A DNA stretch of 64,000 nucleotides from an uncultured Ruminiclostridium sp. (GCA_947630175.1 CANRGJ010000009.1:37434-101433), one strand, 5' to 3'; numbered from the stretch's first letter, positions 8,784 through 18,620 are shown. The notes: generated from the letters alone by a model not told the origin. Translations and numbers: made by a program.

Positions 8784-10148
8784 TTACTGAGCGTTCTGCT
8801 GAACGGCAAACCGCTTTGACGGTCGGATAATCAGGGTCATTATCAGTATTGCGACGGCGGTCGCTCCGAGGCTCAGGGGGTAGACCTGCATTATGGTGGT
8901 GAACGAGGGGTACCATTTGAACACCGTAAACATCCACGCAAGGCGTATGCCGCAAATGCCGAACACAGAGCACAATGCGGGGATCATTGACATTCCGAAG
9001 CCGCGCAGATACCCTGACAATACCTCCTGCGGAACGCTGAAAATATATGCGAAGAAGATATACTCAAGGCGGATATAGCCTGTGTTTATCACTTCTATAT
9101 CCCCGTTGAACACGGACAAGAGGTTTTTTCCGAAAAGCAGGATAAGCCCGCAGCTTGCCGCAGTTGCGATATAGCTTTCTATAATGCACATTTTAAGGGA
9201 TTTTTTACACCTGTCGGCTTTTCCTGCACCGTAGTTCTGTCCCACGAAGGTGGTGCAGGTCTGACCGAAGGAGTTCATCACGTAATAAGCGAATATCTCC
9301 AGATTGTACGCCGCCGAGGACGCCGCCATAACGGTGGTTCCAAGGCTGTTCACCGAGGTCTGCACCACTATGTTGGCAAGGGAGAATATCATACTTTGTA
9401 TTCCCGACGGAACGCCTATTTTCAGAATGTTCAGAAGCGTCCTGCCGTCTATGCGAAGCTGTTTTGGCGTCAGCTTTACTTCAAGTTTCGTCTTTACAAG
9501 ACAGATAAACAGGATTATTGCGCTGAACAGATTGGAAAGGACAGTCGCCGCCGCAACGCCGTCCACGTCCATTCCAAGCACCATTACGAAAAACAGGTTC
9601 AAAATGACGTTCAGAACGCCTGATACCGCAAGCGCCGCCAGCGGTATCTTTGTGTTGCCGCAGCTTCGGAAAATTGCAGATTCAAAGTTGTACAGCAGTA
9701 TCACGGGCATTCCCAGAAAATAAATGCGAAGATACTTCACCGCCATATCGAAAACCTCAGCGGGAACGTCCAGCATTCTCACAACGCCCTCCGCTATAAG
9801 TTCGCCAATTGCGGTCATAAGGATACCGCCTAAAAGGGCGAATATGACGGAGGTATGTACGGCTTTTGAGGTGACCTTTTGGTTTCGCTGACCGATAGCT
9901 TTGGCGATGATAACATTGCTTCCCAGGGATATACCCACGAAAAAATTCACTAATAGTGAGATAACAGGGGCGTTGCCGCCTACCGCCGCCATGGCGGATT
10001 TGCCGAAATCACCGGGAATCTGACCCACTACCGCAAGGTCAGCCGCGTTGAAAAGCTGCTGCAATATCCCAGTTGCGGCAAGGGGAACGGCGTATTTTAT
10101 TATCTGGCGCCCGATAGCGCCGTTTGTAAGGTCTGTCTTTTTTTGCAT
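8784..10148 (-). CDS. MATE family multidrug/cation antiporter
   Basis: This 454-residue membrane protein of the MATE family exports organic cations or drugs using an ion gradient. About twelve hydrophobic helices are visible. The N-terminal run LPAATG... style region (VPLAATGILQQLFNAADL) and the internal repeat around GFGMSMIPALCSVFGICGIRLAW are typical of NorM/DinF-like members. Length is standard. It is followed by its own terminator and lies 20 nt downstream of the DUF389 gene, so it may be read from the same transcript. Substrate unknown. Confidence 0.9.
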   Translation of the reverse strand: MQKKTDLTNGAIGRQIIKYAVPLAATGILQQLFNAADLAVVGQIPGDFGKSAMAAVGGNAPVISLLVNFFVGISLGSNVIIAKAIGQRNQKVTSKAVHTSVIFALLGGILMTAIGELIAEGVVRMLDVPAEVFDMAVKYLRIYFLGMPVILLYNFESAIFRSCGNTKIPLAALAVSGVLNVILNLFFVMVLGMDVDGVAAATVLSNLFSAIILFICLVKTKLEVKLTPKQLRIDGRTLLNILKIGVPSGIQSMIFSLANIVVQTSVNSLGTTVMAASSAAYNLEIFAYYVMNSFGQTCTTFVGQNYGAGKADRCKKSLKMCIIESYIATAASCGLILLFGKNLLSVFNGDIEVINTGYIRLEYIFFAYIFSVPQEVLSGYLRGFGMSMIPALCSVFGICGIRLAWMFTVFKWYPSFTTIMQVYPLSLGATAVAILIMTLIIRPSKRFAVQQNAQ

Positions 10149-10167
10149 AGGTTTTCTCGTTTCTGTT

Positions 10168-11520
10168 TTATTCTTCGGGAGGGGATTTCTGCTCAGGGGG
10201 CTGTATTTCCAGCGTTACGGAGGAAACGCCGCTTTCCGTTTTAAGGAAGTTTTCTATGGTTGTAAGCTCGTCGTCGGTAAGAGGAGCTGTCGCCTGGGCG
10301 GTCAGGAGGAGCGAAGACCCGTTTTCGCCGTACATCAGCCCACAGCTTACCTTATCCAGCTTTGTGAATACGTCTGAGGTCTTTTCGGAAAGCTGTTTGC
10401 AGTCGATACGGTCTTTCATATCCTGAGATAAAGCCTCATTTTTCTCCTTTTCCGCCTGAAGCTCCTCTTGGAGTTGATGAATGGTGTTTTCCTGGACGGC
10501 GATCGTCACCTTGTCCCCGTCTGCGCCCTCCACCGTTTTGTTCTGGGTAACTCTGAGAGTGTAGCCTGAAAGGTCGTAATCCGCAAGTTTTTGTTCAAGC
10601 TCGGATATCCTCTGGTCGGAAAGCTGAGTTCCCACAAGGGAAACGGAGATGACTTTGTTCTGATTGTCCGCACTGCTCTGCACAAGCTGAGTGTCCGCAA
10701 AGACAAATTCCGATTTAAGATAATTTGAAATGTTGCTGTCCAGCACGGAAAGGTACACCGTGTACGCTCCGCCGATTATGCTGGGTATCACCGTTATCAC
10801 TATCAATGCCTTGATTATGTGATTTATGCGCTTTTGCCGCTTCGTATCAAGCTCTTCCCTTACAGGAACGCCTAACAGCTTTGTGACGATAAGCGCTGAA
10901 AGAGCTATGAACAGCGTGTTTATTGCGAAAAGGTAAAATGCTCCCAAAACGAAGTTGAGCTGACCCGTGGCTATGCCGTAGCCCACCGTGCAAAGCGGCG
11001 GCATAAGCGCTGTTGCGATAGCTACGCCGGGGATAACGTTGCTGGTCTTCTTTCTCGTGTTGCCGATACTGCCTGCGATTCCGCCGAACAGGGCTATCAG
11101 CACGTCCCAGATGGTGGGACTGGTGCGGGCTATCATCTCCTCCGTCGCCACGTTAAGGGGAGAAAGGGCAAAGTATATAGTGGAGGCGATAAGGCTTATC
11201 ATCACCTGAGTGCCGAAGCGTGCCGCCGCCTTTCTCAGCATGGCAAGGTCGTGAATGGCGAGGGAATAGCCGATAGTGAGGATACCACTCATCAGCGGAG
11301 AGATGAGCATAGCGCCGATTATCACTGCCGTGGAGTTGACGTTAAGCCCGATAGACGCTATCAGGATCGCCAGCATAAGTATCCACATATTTGCGCCGTG
11401 AATGACCGTGTTTTCCTCCATCATATCGTGAAGCTCGTCGTATGACAGCATATTGCTACGCATATCAAGGAGGTTGTGAAAGTAGGTCTTTATTGAATGT
11501 TTTTTCGTTTCGCTGTCCAT
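10168..11520 (-). CDS. DUF389 domain membrane protein
   Basis: This 450-residue protein has an N-terminal DUF389 membrane domain (residues ~45-250). Signature-like runs are NVNSTAVIIGAMLISPLMSG and FGGIAGSIGNTRKK, followed by ATALMPPLCTVGYGIA. The C-terminal ~180 residues are predicted extracytoplasmic and contain a glutamine/glutamate-rich heptad stretch (~335-365) that may be coiled coil. The function of the family is unknown; a transport or envelope role is only inferred. It lies 22 nt downstream of the small membrane protein at 11543, probably in one operon. Confidence 0.85.
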   Translation of the reverse strand: MDSETKKHSIKTYFHNLLDMRSNMLSYDELHDMMEENTVIHGANMWILMLAILIASIGLNVNSTAVIIGAMLISPLMSGILTIGYSLAIHDLAMLRKAAARFGTQVMISLIASTIYFALSPLNVATEEMIARTSPTIWDVLIALFGGIAGSIGNTRKKTSNVIPGVAIATALMPPLCTVGYGIATGQLNFVLGAFYLFAINTLFIALSALIVTKLLGVPVREELDTKRQKRINHIIKALIVITVIPSIIGGAYTVYLSVLDSNISNYLKSEFVFADTQLVQSSADNQNKVISVSLVGTQLSDQRISELEQKLADYDLSGYTLRVTQNKTVEGADGDKVTIAVQENTIHQLQEELQAEKEKNEALSQDMKDRIDCKQLSEKTSDVFTKLDKVSCGLMYGENGSSLLLTAQATAPLTDDELTTIENFLKTESGVSSVTLEIQPPEQKSPPEE

Positions 11521-11542
11521 TTTTATCTGTCCTTTTTGAAAT

Positions 11543-12034
11543 TCATTCGGTCGTATCTTCGGCCTGCTCCACCACTATCTTTGTGGAGTTGAGCCGCTTC
11601 AGCGTGCGCTTGGCAAGGCGGATGCGGGGATTTTCCACTATCCAGATGTTTGCCGCCTCCCATACCGCAAATGAGCCTACAATCGAGATAAGCTCCACGG
11701 GAACTGAGCCGATAACTCCGTCCAGAAGTATTGCCGCCGCCACGAATACCACGCCGATACAAAGCAGCCATAGCTGTTTTATAAGGTTCAGCTTTTTCTG
11801 GGCGGCGTTGTGTCGCTCCTGCTCCCGTATCGTTTCCTGAAACGCGCCCTTTACCCGTTCAAAATCAACGGGTCCGCCGCATTTTATTTTCAAAACGGTG
11901 TCCTCGCCTATCTCCTGCCTGCCGTACTGCCTTGAAAGATAATCCGCAACGTCGCTGTTCAGCGTGCGGCAGCTTTCGTCAAAGGGGTCGTACAGGTCCT
12001 TTTCCTCTTGTATTTTCAGCTTTATCTCGTGCAT
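11543..12034 (-). CDS. Small two-helix membrane protein, unknown function
   Basis: This protein of about 163 residues has a charged N-terminal half (~1-85) and two hydrophobic segments (~88-107 and ~115-135). A basic C-terminal tail follows (RIRLAKRTLKRLNS). I set the start at ATG 12034 rather than an upstream alternative at 12172, because a consensus CAGGAGG lies 7 nt before it and the upstream extension looks non-coding. I do not recognise a named family. It directly precedes the DUF389 gene, which suggests a shared membrane function. Confidence 0.7.
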   Translation of the reverse strand: MHEIKLKIQEEKDLYDPFDESCRTLNSDVADYLSRQYGRQEIGEDTVLKIKCGGPVDFERVKGAFQETIREQERHNAAQKKLNLIKQLWLLCIGVVFVAAAILLDGVIGSVPVELISIVGSFAVWEAANIWIVENPRIRLAKRTLKRLNSTKIVVEQAEDTTE

Positions 12035-12140
12035 TTTCGTCCTCCTGTGCGGTGACATTGCCGTTTTCGGCTTTTTATCAATGTTTATTTTACGCTCTTT
12101 CGGCGGTAATGTCAAGGCTGTATCAAGGCAAGGGAAAGTA

Positions 12141-12167
12141 AAAAGCGCCGACGACGCAGGCGCTTTT
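12141..12167 (-). terminator. Terminator after the second MATE gene
   Basis: The stem AAAAGCGCC / GGCGCTTTT (9 bp, 9-base loop) lies 27 nt past the MATE stop. It also separates this gene from the 12034 transcript. Confidence 0.7.
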
Positions 12168-12193
12168 TCCATTAAAATATATTTAATCAGAAG

Positions 12194-13573
12194 CTATGCT
12201 TTATTTTCATAAATATCAGTAGTCGTACAACACAGCTTTTTTATTCCCGCCATTCTGACGTAATAGCTTATGACCAGCACTATATCTGCTCCCGCCCAGG
12301 CAAGGACCTCCGCCCAGAAAAGTCCCTCCGTGCCTATCAGCCAGGGGAGGAAAAAGATGGTGGACATACGCATAACAAGCTCCGCCGCGCCTGAGACCAT
12401 AGGCATTATCGTATCGCCGAGCCCTTGCAGGGAGGAACGGTAAATATGCAGAATGTAAAGCACAGGCAGGAACGCCGACATAATGCAGAGATAGTGATAT
12501 GCAATATCCACCGTTGCCGCGGCGTCCGCAGGCTCGCCTGAAATAAATGCGCCGACTATGTACTTGCCGAAAAGAAACATTATCACGCTTATGACTGCGG
12601 CTGTCGCAACACCCATCAAGGCTCCCGTGTGAACGCCTTTGTTGACACGTTTCAGCTTATTTGCGCCGTAATTCTGTCCCACATAGGTAGTGAGCGCAAA
12701 GCCGTAGGAGATAGCGGCTATCTCAAGGATACCGTACAGTTTGTTCGTCGCTGTAAAGCCCGCGATATACAAAACGCCGTAGCCGTTGATCACAAACTGG
12801 ACTACCAGTCCGCCTACCGAAATTATCAGGTTCTGGAACGCAAACGGCATAGCCAGCTTTAACAGCTTTTTTGAAAGTCCCTTTTCGGAAGTACGTTCAT
12901 CTTTCGGCACATGCACTATATCCAGCTTTCTCAAGGATAAATAGCATATCAGCGCAGACACTGCCTGACCGATAAGCGTTGCCGCCGCCGCGCCTGCTAC
13001 TCCCCAGCGAAAAACTATCACGAAAAGCAGATCCAGCACGATATTGCACAGCGAAGCCAAGATCATAGCGCGCAGAGGCGTTTTGCTGTCGCCCACAGCC
13101 CGCAGTACCGACGCCAGAAAATTATACGCCATAACGATAGGCACGCCCGCGAAAATAACGCTTAAATAGGTCACGGTTATGGGGAATATCTCCGAGGGAG
13201 TATTCAGCAGGCGCAAAATAGGGCGTAATGCCGCAAACGCAAAGCAAACTATCCCTATCGTGCAGAAAACGGATAGCTTGAGGGAGGTGACGTAGGTTTT
13301 TCTGAAGCTGTTTTCATCGCCTGCCCCGAAATTCTGCGCAAGACGAATGGAAAAGCCCTGGGCAAAGCCCTGAACCAAACTTAAAACAAGCCAGTTGAGC
13401 CACTCTCCGTTGCCTATCGCCGCCAGCGCGTTAAGACCCAGCACCTTGCCGACTATCATTGAATCCACCATGGTATAAAGCTGTTGGAACACGTTCCCTA
13501 CCATAAGCGGCAGGGCAAAGAAAAAAAGTATGCGCAGGGGCGGACCTGCTGTCATATTTTTTGTTGACGTCAT
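12194..13573 (-). CDS. MATE family multidrug/cation antiporter (second copy)
   Basis: This 459-residue MATE exporter has about twelve predicted helices. Typical runs are ALPLMVGNVFQQLYTMVDSM near the N terminus and LPVLYILHIYRSSLQGLGDT near residue 370. It is only distantly similar to the MATE protein at 8784, so it is not a recent duplicate. It stands alone between a terminator downstream and a 350-bp non-coding gap upstream. Substrate unknown. Confidence 0.9.
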   Translation of the reverse strand: MTSTKNMTAGPPLRILFFFALPLMVGNVFQQLYTMVDSMIVGKVLGLNALAAIGNGEWLNWLVLSLVQGFAQGFSIRLAQNFGAGDENSFRKTYVTSLKLSVFCTIGIVCFAFAALRPILRLLNTPSEIFPITVTYLSVIFAGVPIVMAYNFLASVLRAVGDSKTPLRAMILASLCNIVLDLLFVIVFRWGVAGAAAATLIGQAVSALICYLSLRKLDIVHVPKDERTSEKGLSKKLLKLAMPFAFQNLIISVGGLVVQFVINGYGVLYIAGFTATNKLYGILEIAAISYGFALTTYVGQNYGANKLKRVNKGVHTGALMGVATAAVISVIMFLFGKYIVGAFISGEPADAAATVDIAYHYLCIMSAFLPVLYILHIYRSSLQGLGDTIMPMVSGAAELVMRMSTIFFLPWLIGTEGLFWAEVLAWAGADIVLVISYYVRMAGIKKLCCTTTDIYENKA

Positions 13574-13925
13574 AGAAAGCTCCTATATATCTTAAAATAT
13601 ATCTTCTGATAAATAACTGTTTTTGCTTACCATAGCACAAAACAGAGGGATTGTCAAGACGTTTTTTAGGGAGGAGATGTTTGGGGGATAAATATGCTTT
13701 TGTGAAGTGTCTGCTATAAAGAGGCAGATATAAAAATGAACAGAGCAGTATCGCTTAACTGCGATACTGCTCTTATCAATACATAGATACTCTGTTGATG
13801 CAGCCCGACGCTTTTTATAAGGCACAGCTTTTTTCATCAAGCACAGCTACATCATTAAAAGCTGAACGAAAAGGAGATCTTCTCGGCTCTGACAATTCGG
13901 CTATCTGAAGCAGAGGATATCTCGA
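13574..13925. other. Intergenic stretch with terminator hairpin
   Basis: No credible gene was seen in this 352-bp gap. It contains a perfect 13-bp stem at 13742-13773 (AGAGCAGTATCGC / GCGATACTGCTCT), probably terminating the polysaccharide operon. The part nearest 13573 should hold the promoter of the MATE gene. Confidence 0.55.
13742..13773 (-). terminator. Probable terminator of the polysaccharide operon
   Basis: A perfect 13-bp stem with a 6-base loop lies about 150 nt beyond the last gene. On the minus strand it is followed by GTTCATTTTTA, a modest T-rich tract. Confidence 0.55.
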
Positions 13926-16106
13926 TCATATGATCTCCGCTTTCAAAGCATTTTCAAGCCACTGTCTGCTTCTTTCTATCTCGGGCTTCATTCTGGCGTT
14001 TACCTGCTCCCAGTCGATGGGCTGGTTGTAGGTCTTTTTTTCAAAGGCTTCTTCAACCGTTGGAACAATTCTGTCCATAAGACCGACAACACTGAGAATA
14101 CTTTGTACTCTTTCAAGTCCGTTTGTTTCATTCATCATACCTTTTACAAAGATGAACGGAATATTGTATCTGACAGCAAAGCAAGTAGCGTGAAATGAGT
14201 CTGTGATAATAAAACTGCTGTTGGTAAGATATTTCAGCCAGTTTTCAACGGTCAGGTTTTTTTCGTATGGATAAGGCCAATTTGATTGATAAAATCCTTC
14301 CTTTGCCAGAGAATTTTCAGCACAGGTAATTGTGCCGATATGACCCATATTAAATTCTCCGCATATCTTCTCGATTCCGTATTTTAAGGGGCTGGGATGA
14401 ATAATGTATGAGCAAACATATTTTTCTCCCACAGAGCATTTCGCAGAGTCAATCAGTTTTTGAAAATACTTTTTGTCGCACAGGAAAACAGGGTCAACCA
14501 CCCACTCCGCTTTAACACCCATTTGTCTGCACAACTCAACACCTGATTTTTCCCGCACGGATACTGCGTTAAATCTTCTTAACAAATTGGTAAGTTCTTT
14601 ATTTTGTTCGGGAGTTCCTGTCAATTCAACAGAACCAAATGACGTTGAATATGCCACTTTTCTTCTGTAATCTCTAACATAATCAAAAGAATAGCTGTTA
14701 ATTGTTGAATTATCAAATATTTTATAGTTCCAAACCTGATCCGAGCCTAACACAAACGTTTTTACCCGAACATTCAACTCCGCTTGGTCATTGAAATTTT
14801 TGTGTATTCTGCAAACATCATAAAATGGGTAAGGATTCACGCCGAAATGTATGGGTCTTGGAATATCATATCCGGGAATATCTGCCCGTCTCTCTACCAT
14901 AATCACAGAATATCCCATATCCTTGATAGTGTTGTACAAAGCGTAATATGTCAGATCGCCGCCATAATTGGGTACAGTCCAGCAGCCGCTTACAGCTACG
15001 TCAAATTTCCAGTTAAGGGCGTAATCCACCGCTTTTTTAAAGTCCCAGCCATCCTTTATCAGACGGAAAAATCTTTGTCTGGCGAGGACAGGCTTGCGTT
15101 TTTCGTTCATTCTGTTAAACCGTCTGAGGAAGGACAGGGGCATTCTTTTTACAAATTCAAACGAGCCCTTTATCTCCTCAAAAATTTCCATTGATTTTTT
15201 GTTGTTTGTAAGTATGCAGCTTATGCCTTTTTCCAGATCTACCGTTTCGTCATATTTGTCAAAGCTCCAGAAATCGCCTATCGTAAAGTCGCCAACTCTC
15301 GGAGTGGGAGCAAATTGGCAGTTGTCGCAGGATTCTGATGTTATCATAAATTTTAAATATGCTTTAAGGTAAGGGTCACGCATTGAGTGAATAATATGTT
15401 CCTCTCCGTTTGTAAATTCAATCCTTATTCCGTTTATGTACCAGCTGTATTTTTTGGAGCGGAAAGAAATATTTTTTATCTCCCTTCCCTTTGCCACGCT
15501 GTCCACATACTGACGGAAAAGCTTTTCGGGAGGATAGCCGCCGCAAAGCAGGTCGACTGTTATCAGCTTTTTAAAATCCTTGGGAAGATATGCTTTAAGC
15601 GCCGCCACCTGACAGGGGACTCCTGAAAAGAGGACGTACGCTCCTTCATTCAGCTTTTCATACACCTGCTTGTAGATATTTCCGGGCTTGCTGTAAACGT
15701 ATTTTGAGCCCCTCAGCTTATACATATCCGCTTTGTCGGAAATCATTATCTGGGATACTCCCCTGAAATCCTCGTCGTAAGCGGCTCCGCACACATATCC
15801 GCCTTTATCGAAAACATAGTTTGCAAGGGCGGTGAACGCTCCGCCCGATGAGCTTACCTCTAATACGTCAGGCGGCATTTTTACAGCGTAGCAGGGCGGC
15901 TCTGCCTCGTTGGAAACAGCGTGATTAAGCTGGGGGCATTTCTTTTCGCATTTTTCGCAGTGAATACATTTTCCGCTGTCAATTTTCGGTCTTATAAATC
16001 CGTCCTCGTTAGGGAGCATTTCGATTGCTCCCACGGGGCAGATATTCTTACATAATGAACAGCCTGTACAGGTCCTTCCTATGGCTGATATTTTATCTAA
16101 AAGCAT
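13926..16106 (-). CDS. F420-dehydrogenase-like Fe-S protein fused to polysaccharide pyruvyl transferase
   Basis: This 726-residue fusion has three parts. Residues ~10-60 carry two 4Fe-4S motifs (CTGCSLCKNICP and CIHCEKCEKKCP). Residues ~75-345 match the F420 hydrogenase/dehydrogenase beta-subunit family (SSSGGAFTALANY, FSGVPCQVAALKAYL, CDNCQFAP). Residues ~365-690 match polysaccharide pyruvyl transferases, with FVLGSDQVWN and TDSFHATCFA. The two families are often neighbours in surface polysaccharide loci; here they form one chain. The first half may reduce a sugar or flavin and the second may ketalise it, but both activities are inferred. It ends the polysaccharide operon and is a paralogue of 18621-20798. 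Confidence 0.88.
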   Translation of the reverse strand: MLLDKISAIGRTCTGCSLCKNICPVGAIEMLPNEDGFIRPKIDSGKCIHCEKCEKKCPQLNHAVSNEAEPPCYAVKMPPDVLEVSSSGGAFTALANYVFDKGGYVCGAAYDEDFRGVSQIMISDKADMYKLRGSKYVYSKPGNIYKQVYEKLNEGAYVLFSGVPCQVAALKAYLPKDFKKLITVDLLCGGYPPEKLFRQYVDSVAKGREIKNISFRSKKYSWYINGIRIEFTNGEEHIIHSMRDPYLKAYLKFMITSESCDNCQFAPTPRVGDFTIGDFWSFDKYDETVDLEKGISCILTNNKKSMEIFEEIKGSFEFVKRMPLSFLRRFNRMNEKRKPVLARQRFFRLIKDGWDFKKAVDYALNWKFDVAVSGCWTVPNYGGDLTYYALYNTIKDMGYSVIMVERRADIPGYDIPRPIHFGVNPYPFYDVCRIHKNFNDQAELNVRVKTFVLGSDQVWNYKIFDNSTINSYSFDYVRDYRRKVAYSTSFGSVELTGTPEQNKELTNLLRRFNAVSVREKSGVELCRQMGVKAEWVVDPVFLCDKKYFQKLIDSAKCSVGEKYVCSYIIHPSPLKYGIEKICGEFNMGHIGTITCAENSLAKEGFYQSNWPYPYEKNLTVENWLKYLTNSSFIITDSFHATCFAVRYNIPFIFVKGMMNETNGLERVQSILSVVGLMDRIVPTVEEAFEKKTYNQPIDWEQVNARMKPEIERSRQWLENALKAEII

Positions 16107-16117
16107 TTTGGTCCTCC

Positions 16118-16495
16118 TTATATCGTATCGTCCGTTTCAAAAACGGTATCGGTGAATTCATCTCTACGGGTATTGACGGCGATAGAGGTTATCATTCCTG
16201 AGGGCTTTCTGTCGTTTATCAGAATACGCTCCCCGTAAGGAAGATCGTAAATTATTGTATCGAAACGGATACCGTTTTCGGCAAGAAAGCTCTCGGTCAT
16301 CTCCTTATATTCTCTTTTTCTTGACGTGATAAGAATTATCTTATCCTCCGGGGACAGCTTTTTGAAAAATTCCCTTGCACCTTCAAGAAGCGTATCTTTG
16401 CCGTCTGTCTTGTATCCGTTATGCTTGACGATCGTCCCGTCAATATCCATTATCCACGTTTTTCCCAAAGAGGAAACTTTGATCACATCAGCCAT
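16118..16495 (-). CDS. HAD-superfamily phosphatase, small
   Basis: This 125-residue HAD-fold protein carries motif I in WIMDIDGTIVKHNG (residues ~14-27), motif II in ILITSRK (Ser/Thr ~58) and an acidic motif IV-like INDRKP near residue 95. It lacks a cap domain, as in sugar-phosphate phosphatases of the GmhB/KdsC type. It overlaps the SIS isomerase gene upstream by 8 nt. That pairing suggests it dephosphorylates the sugar phosphate made by the isomerase. Confidence 0.82.
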   Translation of the reverse strand: MADVIKVSSLGKTWIMDIDGTIVKHNGYKTDGKDTLLEGAREFFKKLSPEDKIILITSRKREYKEMTESFLAENGIRFDTIIYDLPYGERILINDRKPSGMITSIAVNTRRDEFTDTVFETDDTI

Positions 16496-17069
16496 TTAAT
16501 ATCTCTCCGATATGTCCGCCGGGGTGATTCATTTTAAACTGGTCAAGAGTGATGCCCATCTTCTTGCTTATCTGCATCGCCAGCATCTGCAAAACGATGA
16601 GATTGAGGGTGGTGGAATTGTTGGGAACGATGTTCCACATATCCCCCTCATGCTCAAGGTGAATAACAATGCATTTGGATATTTTCCTTGTCAACGTGCT
16701 TTCATTTTCAAATGTCAGCAGCCACTGGGTGCAGTTTCTTTTGTCAAGAAGAGAGTTAAGATACACCGATTCCACCGTTTCGCCACTCTTTGTGAGCAGA
16801 ATGACAAGGTCGCCGTCCTGTACCATTCCGATGTCCCCGTGTACGGCGGAATTGGTGTTCATAAAGCAGGCGTTAAGTCCCAGCGAATTCATTGTACCTA
16901 CAAACTTGTCGCATACAGGCACGTTTTTGCCAAGCCCCGAAAGAATAATCTTGTGTCCCGAATTCAGGGTTTCGATGCTCTCGTCAACAAGCTGTGAAAA
17001 AGCATTCTGGTCAATGGATTTCAACGAGTCAGTCAGGATTTTTAACAGTTCTTCAAAATATGTATTCAT
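16488..17069 (-). CDS. SIS-domain sugar phosphate isomerase (KdsD/GutQ-like)
   Basis: This 193-residue single-SIS protein has the phosphosugar-binding run VILLTKSGETVE (~88-99). The C-terminal HPGGHIGE resembles the HPGG signature of arabinose-5-phosphate isomerases (KdsD/GutQ), but the CBS domains of those proteins are missing. It probably interconverts an aldose and ketose phosphate for a polysaccharide building block. It sits between the nucleotidyltransferase-kinase gene and the HAD phosphatase. Together they look like an activation pathway, with the substrate undetermined. Confidence 0.82.
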   Translation of the reverse strand: MNTYFEELLKILTDSLKSIDQNAFSQLVDESIETLNSGHKIILSGLGKNVPVCDKFVGTMNSLGLNACFMNTNSAVHGDIGMVQDGDLVILLTKSGETVESVYLNSLLDKRNCTQWLLTFENESTLTRKISKCIVIHLEHEGDMWNIVPNNSTTLNLIVLQMLAMQISKKMGITLDQFKMNHPGGHIGEILNG

Positions 17070-17113
17070 GTTTTTTCCTTTCAGATGATAACATCATCAT
17101 TTTATTTTTTATT

Positions 17114-18619
17114 TTAAAGTATCTGGGACAGATACAAAAGTCCGTTGTAGAACGCTCCGCATATAGAATCGTAATCCTCCCAGGCGTATGTGGTGAGGGA
17201 AAGCCAGATGATGGCGTGTATCAGACGTATCTGTTCGGGCGTTACCTCGTCGCCTATAAGACGGAAAAATACATCTTCCAGCTCCTCCCAGCCTGACGAA
17301 CGGACGAACAGCTCCACAGAATCCTCGTGAATATGCAGATCAAACCGCTTTAAATTAAACTGGTCGTAATTTCCCACAAGGGAATAGTACAGCTTTGCCC
17401 AGTCATACGCCACATCTCCGTAAAACTCGGTAAGTCCGAAATAACCTCGTGGGTCAATGAGGACAGGCTCCTTGTCGTTTCTCAGCAGAATATTTGAAAA
17501 AGTGCAGTCGCCATGGAGAAATACGAACCTGTCAGGCAGGTAGCGTTCCATAGCTTTGGTTATCTCATCTATGTGAAAGAAAAAATTGGGACAGCGTTTA
17601 CCGTTTATGACGATAGTTTCATCATTGGCAAAGGGGACAAGCTGTTTTACTTTCTCAAGTCGGGAGAGCGTTTTATAGATATATGCCTCGTTATAGCTTT
17701 GCTTATCAACGGGAACGCTGCCGATAAGATGGACCGATTTCAGGCAGTTTACAATATCAGTAAGGATATTCACCCTGTTTTCATAGCTGATATTTTCATA
17801 CTCATAAATATTGCTCCCTCGGATCTTTTCCATTGTGAGAGGCTCGTATGAGTATATTTTGGGTAAATTCAGAAACTGCTTGTCCATTACCTTGCGGTAC
17901 CATGCGATCTCCCTTTTAGCAAGATCCTCGCCCTGCTTGGTTATAGGCCTTTTGATAATGGAATCCTCCTGTTCCTCAATGGAGTTAAAGGGACGGCATT
18001 TTGCGGTGGGTATTTTCATATACTCGGAGATAAGCCCGAATTCCTTTACAGAATCGAGGGTGACAGTCTGAAACTCTATGTCTGTATCTTTCAGCCACCT
18101 GACAAACTCTCCCGATTCGGGCACGCCCTGCAAAGGTGATTTATCAGAAAAAATAAACATACCCGCTACGCCGTATTCGACAGAAGAGTTCTCAACAAAC
18201 TGATTATCCTCATATCTCCATCGGCAGGGAAAGCTCCCCGAAAGGCAGACATAGTTCCCGTTTGAAAGCCCGTCGGTGTTGAAGGTATCGGGCAGAACAA
18301 GATCTGACCATATCAGCATAAAGGACGCACCGTCGGGAATATTATCCACCGCTTCCTTTAACCCGCCGCAGGTACCTTTGCGTCCATTGGCGTTTATCAG
18401 TGTGTAATCGACGTTTGCAAATGCGGCAAGATACCGCTTTAACACGTCAAACTTATAATCTCCTATGATTACAAATTTTTTGCGGGGATATTTTTCAAAC
18501 AAATGAAAAATCATAGGGCGATTATTTACGGGAACAAGGGCTTTCGGCTTATTTTCAGTGAGATGCTCCATTCGTGTGCCTTTTCCGCCCGCCTGAACGA
18601 TTATGTAATCAAATTCCAT
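17114..18619 (-). CDS. Nucleotidyltransferase fused to aminoglycoside/choline-kinase-like phosphotransferase
   Basis: This 501-residue bifunctional protein starts with a sugar-nucleotidyltransferase domain (~1-235). It has the signature AGGKGTRMEHLTENKPKAL and a WSDLVL metal site. The C-terminal domain (~245-500) is an APH/choline-kinase-like kinase with FLHGDCTFSNILL (Brenner-type motif) and LIDPRGYFG (metal-binding Asp). It may phosphorylate a small alcohol or sugar and then activate it as an NDP derivative. The gene follows 18621-20798 after 1 nt, so the operon is tightly coupled. Confidence 0.85.
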   Translation of the reverse strand: MEFDYIIVQAGGKGTRMEHLTENKPKALVPVNNRPMIFHLFEKYPRKKFVIIGDYKFDVLKRYLAAFANVDYTLINANGRKGTCGGLKEAVDNIPDGASFMLIWSDLVLPDTFNTDGLSNGNYVCLSGSFPCRWRYEDNQFVENSSVEYGVAGMFIFSDKSPLQGVPESGEFVRWLKDTDIEFQTVTLDSVKEFGLISEYMKIPTAKCRPFNSIEEQEDSIIKRPITKQGEDLAKREIAWYRKVMDKQFLNLPKIYSYEPLTMEKIRGSNIYEYENISYENRVNILTDIVNCLKSVHLIGSVPVDKQSYNEAYIYKTLSRLEKVKQLVPFANDETIVINGKRCPNFFFHIDEITKAMERYLPDRFVFLHGDCTFSNILLRNDKEPVLIDPRGYFGLTEFYGDVAYDWAKLYYSLVGNYDQFNLKRFDLHIHEDSVELFVRSSGWEELEDVFFRLIGDEVTPEQIRLIHAIIWLSLTTYAWEDYDSICGAFYNGLLYLSQIL

Positions 18620-18620
18620 T

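Noticed and set aside
11543..12172. Upstream start giving a 209-residue protein
   Set aside because: The extra 46 residues run through the terminator of the neighbouring gene, and a consensus ribosome site precedes ATG 12034.
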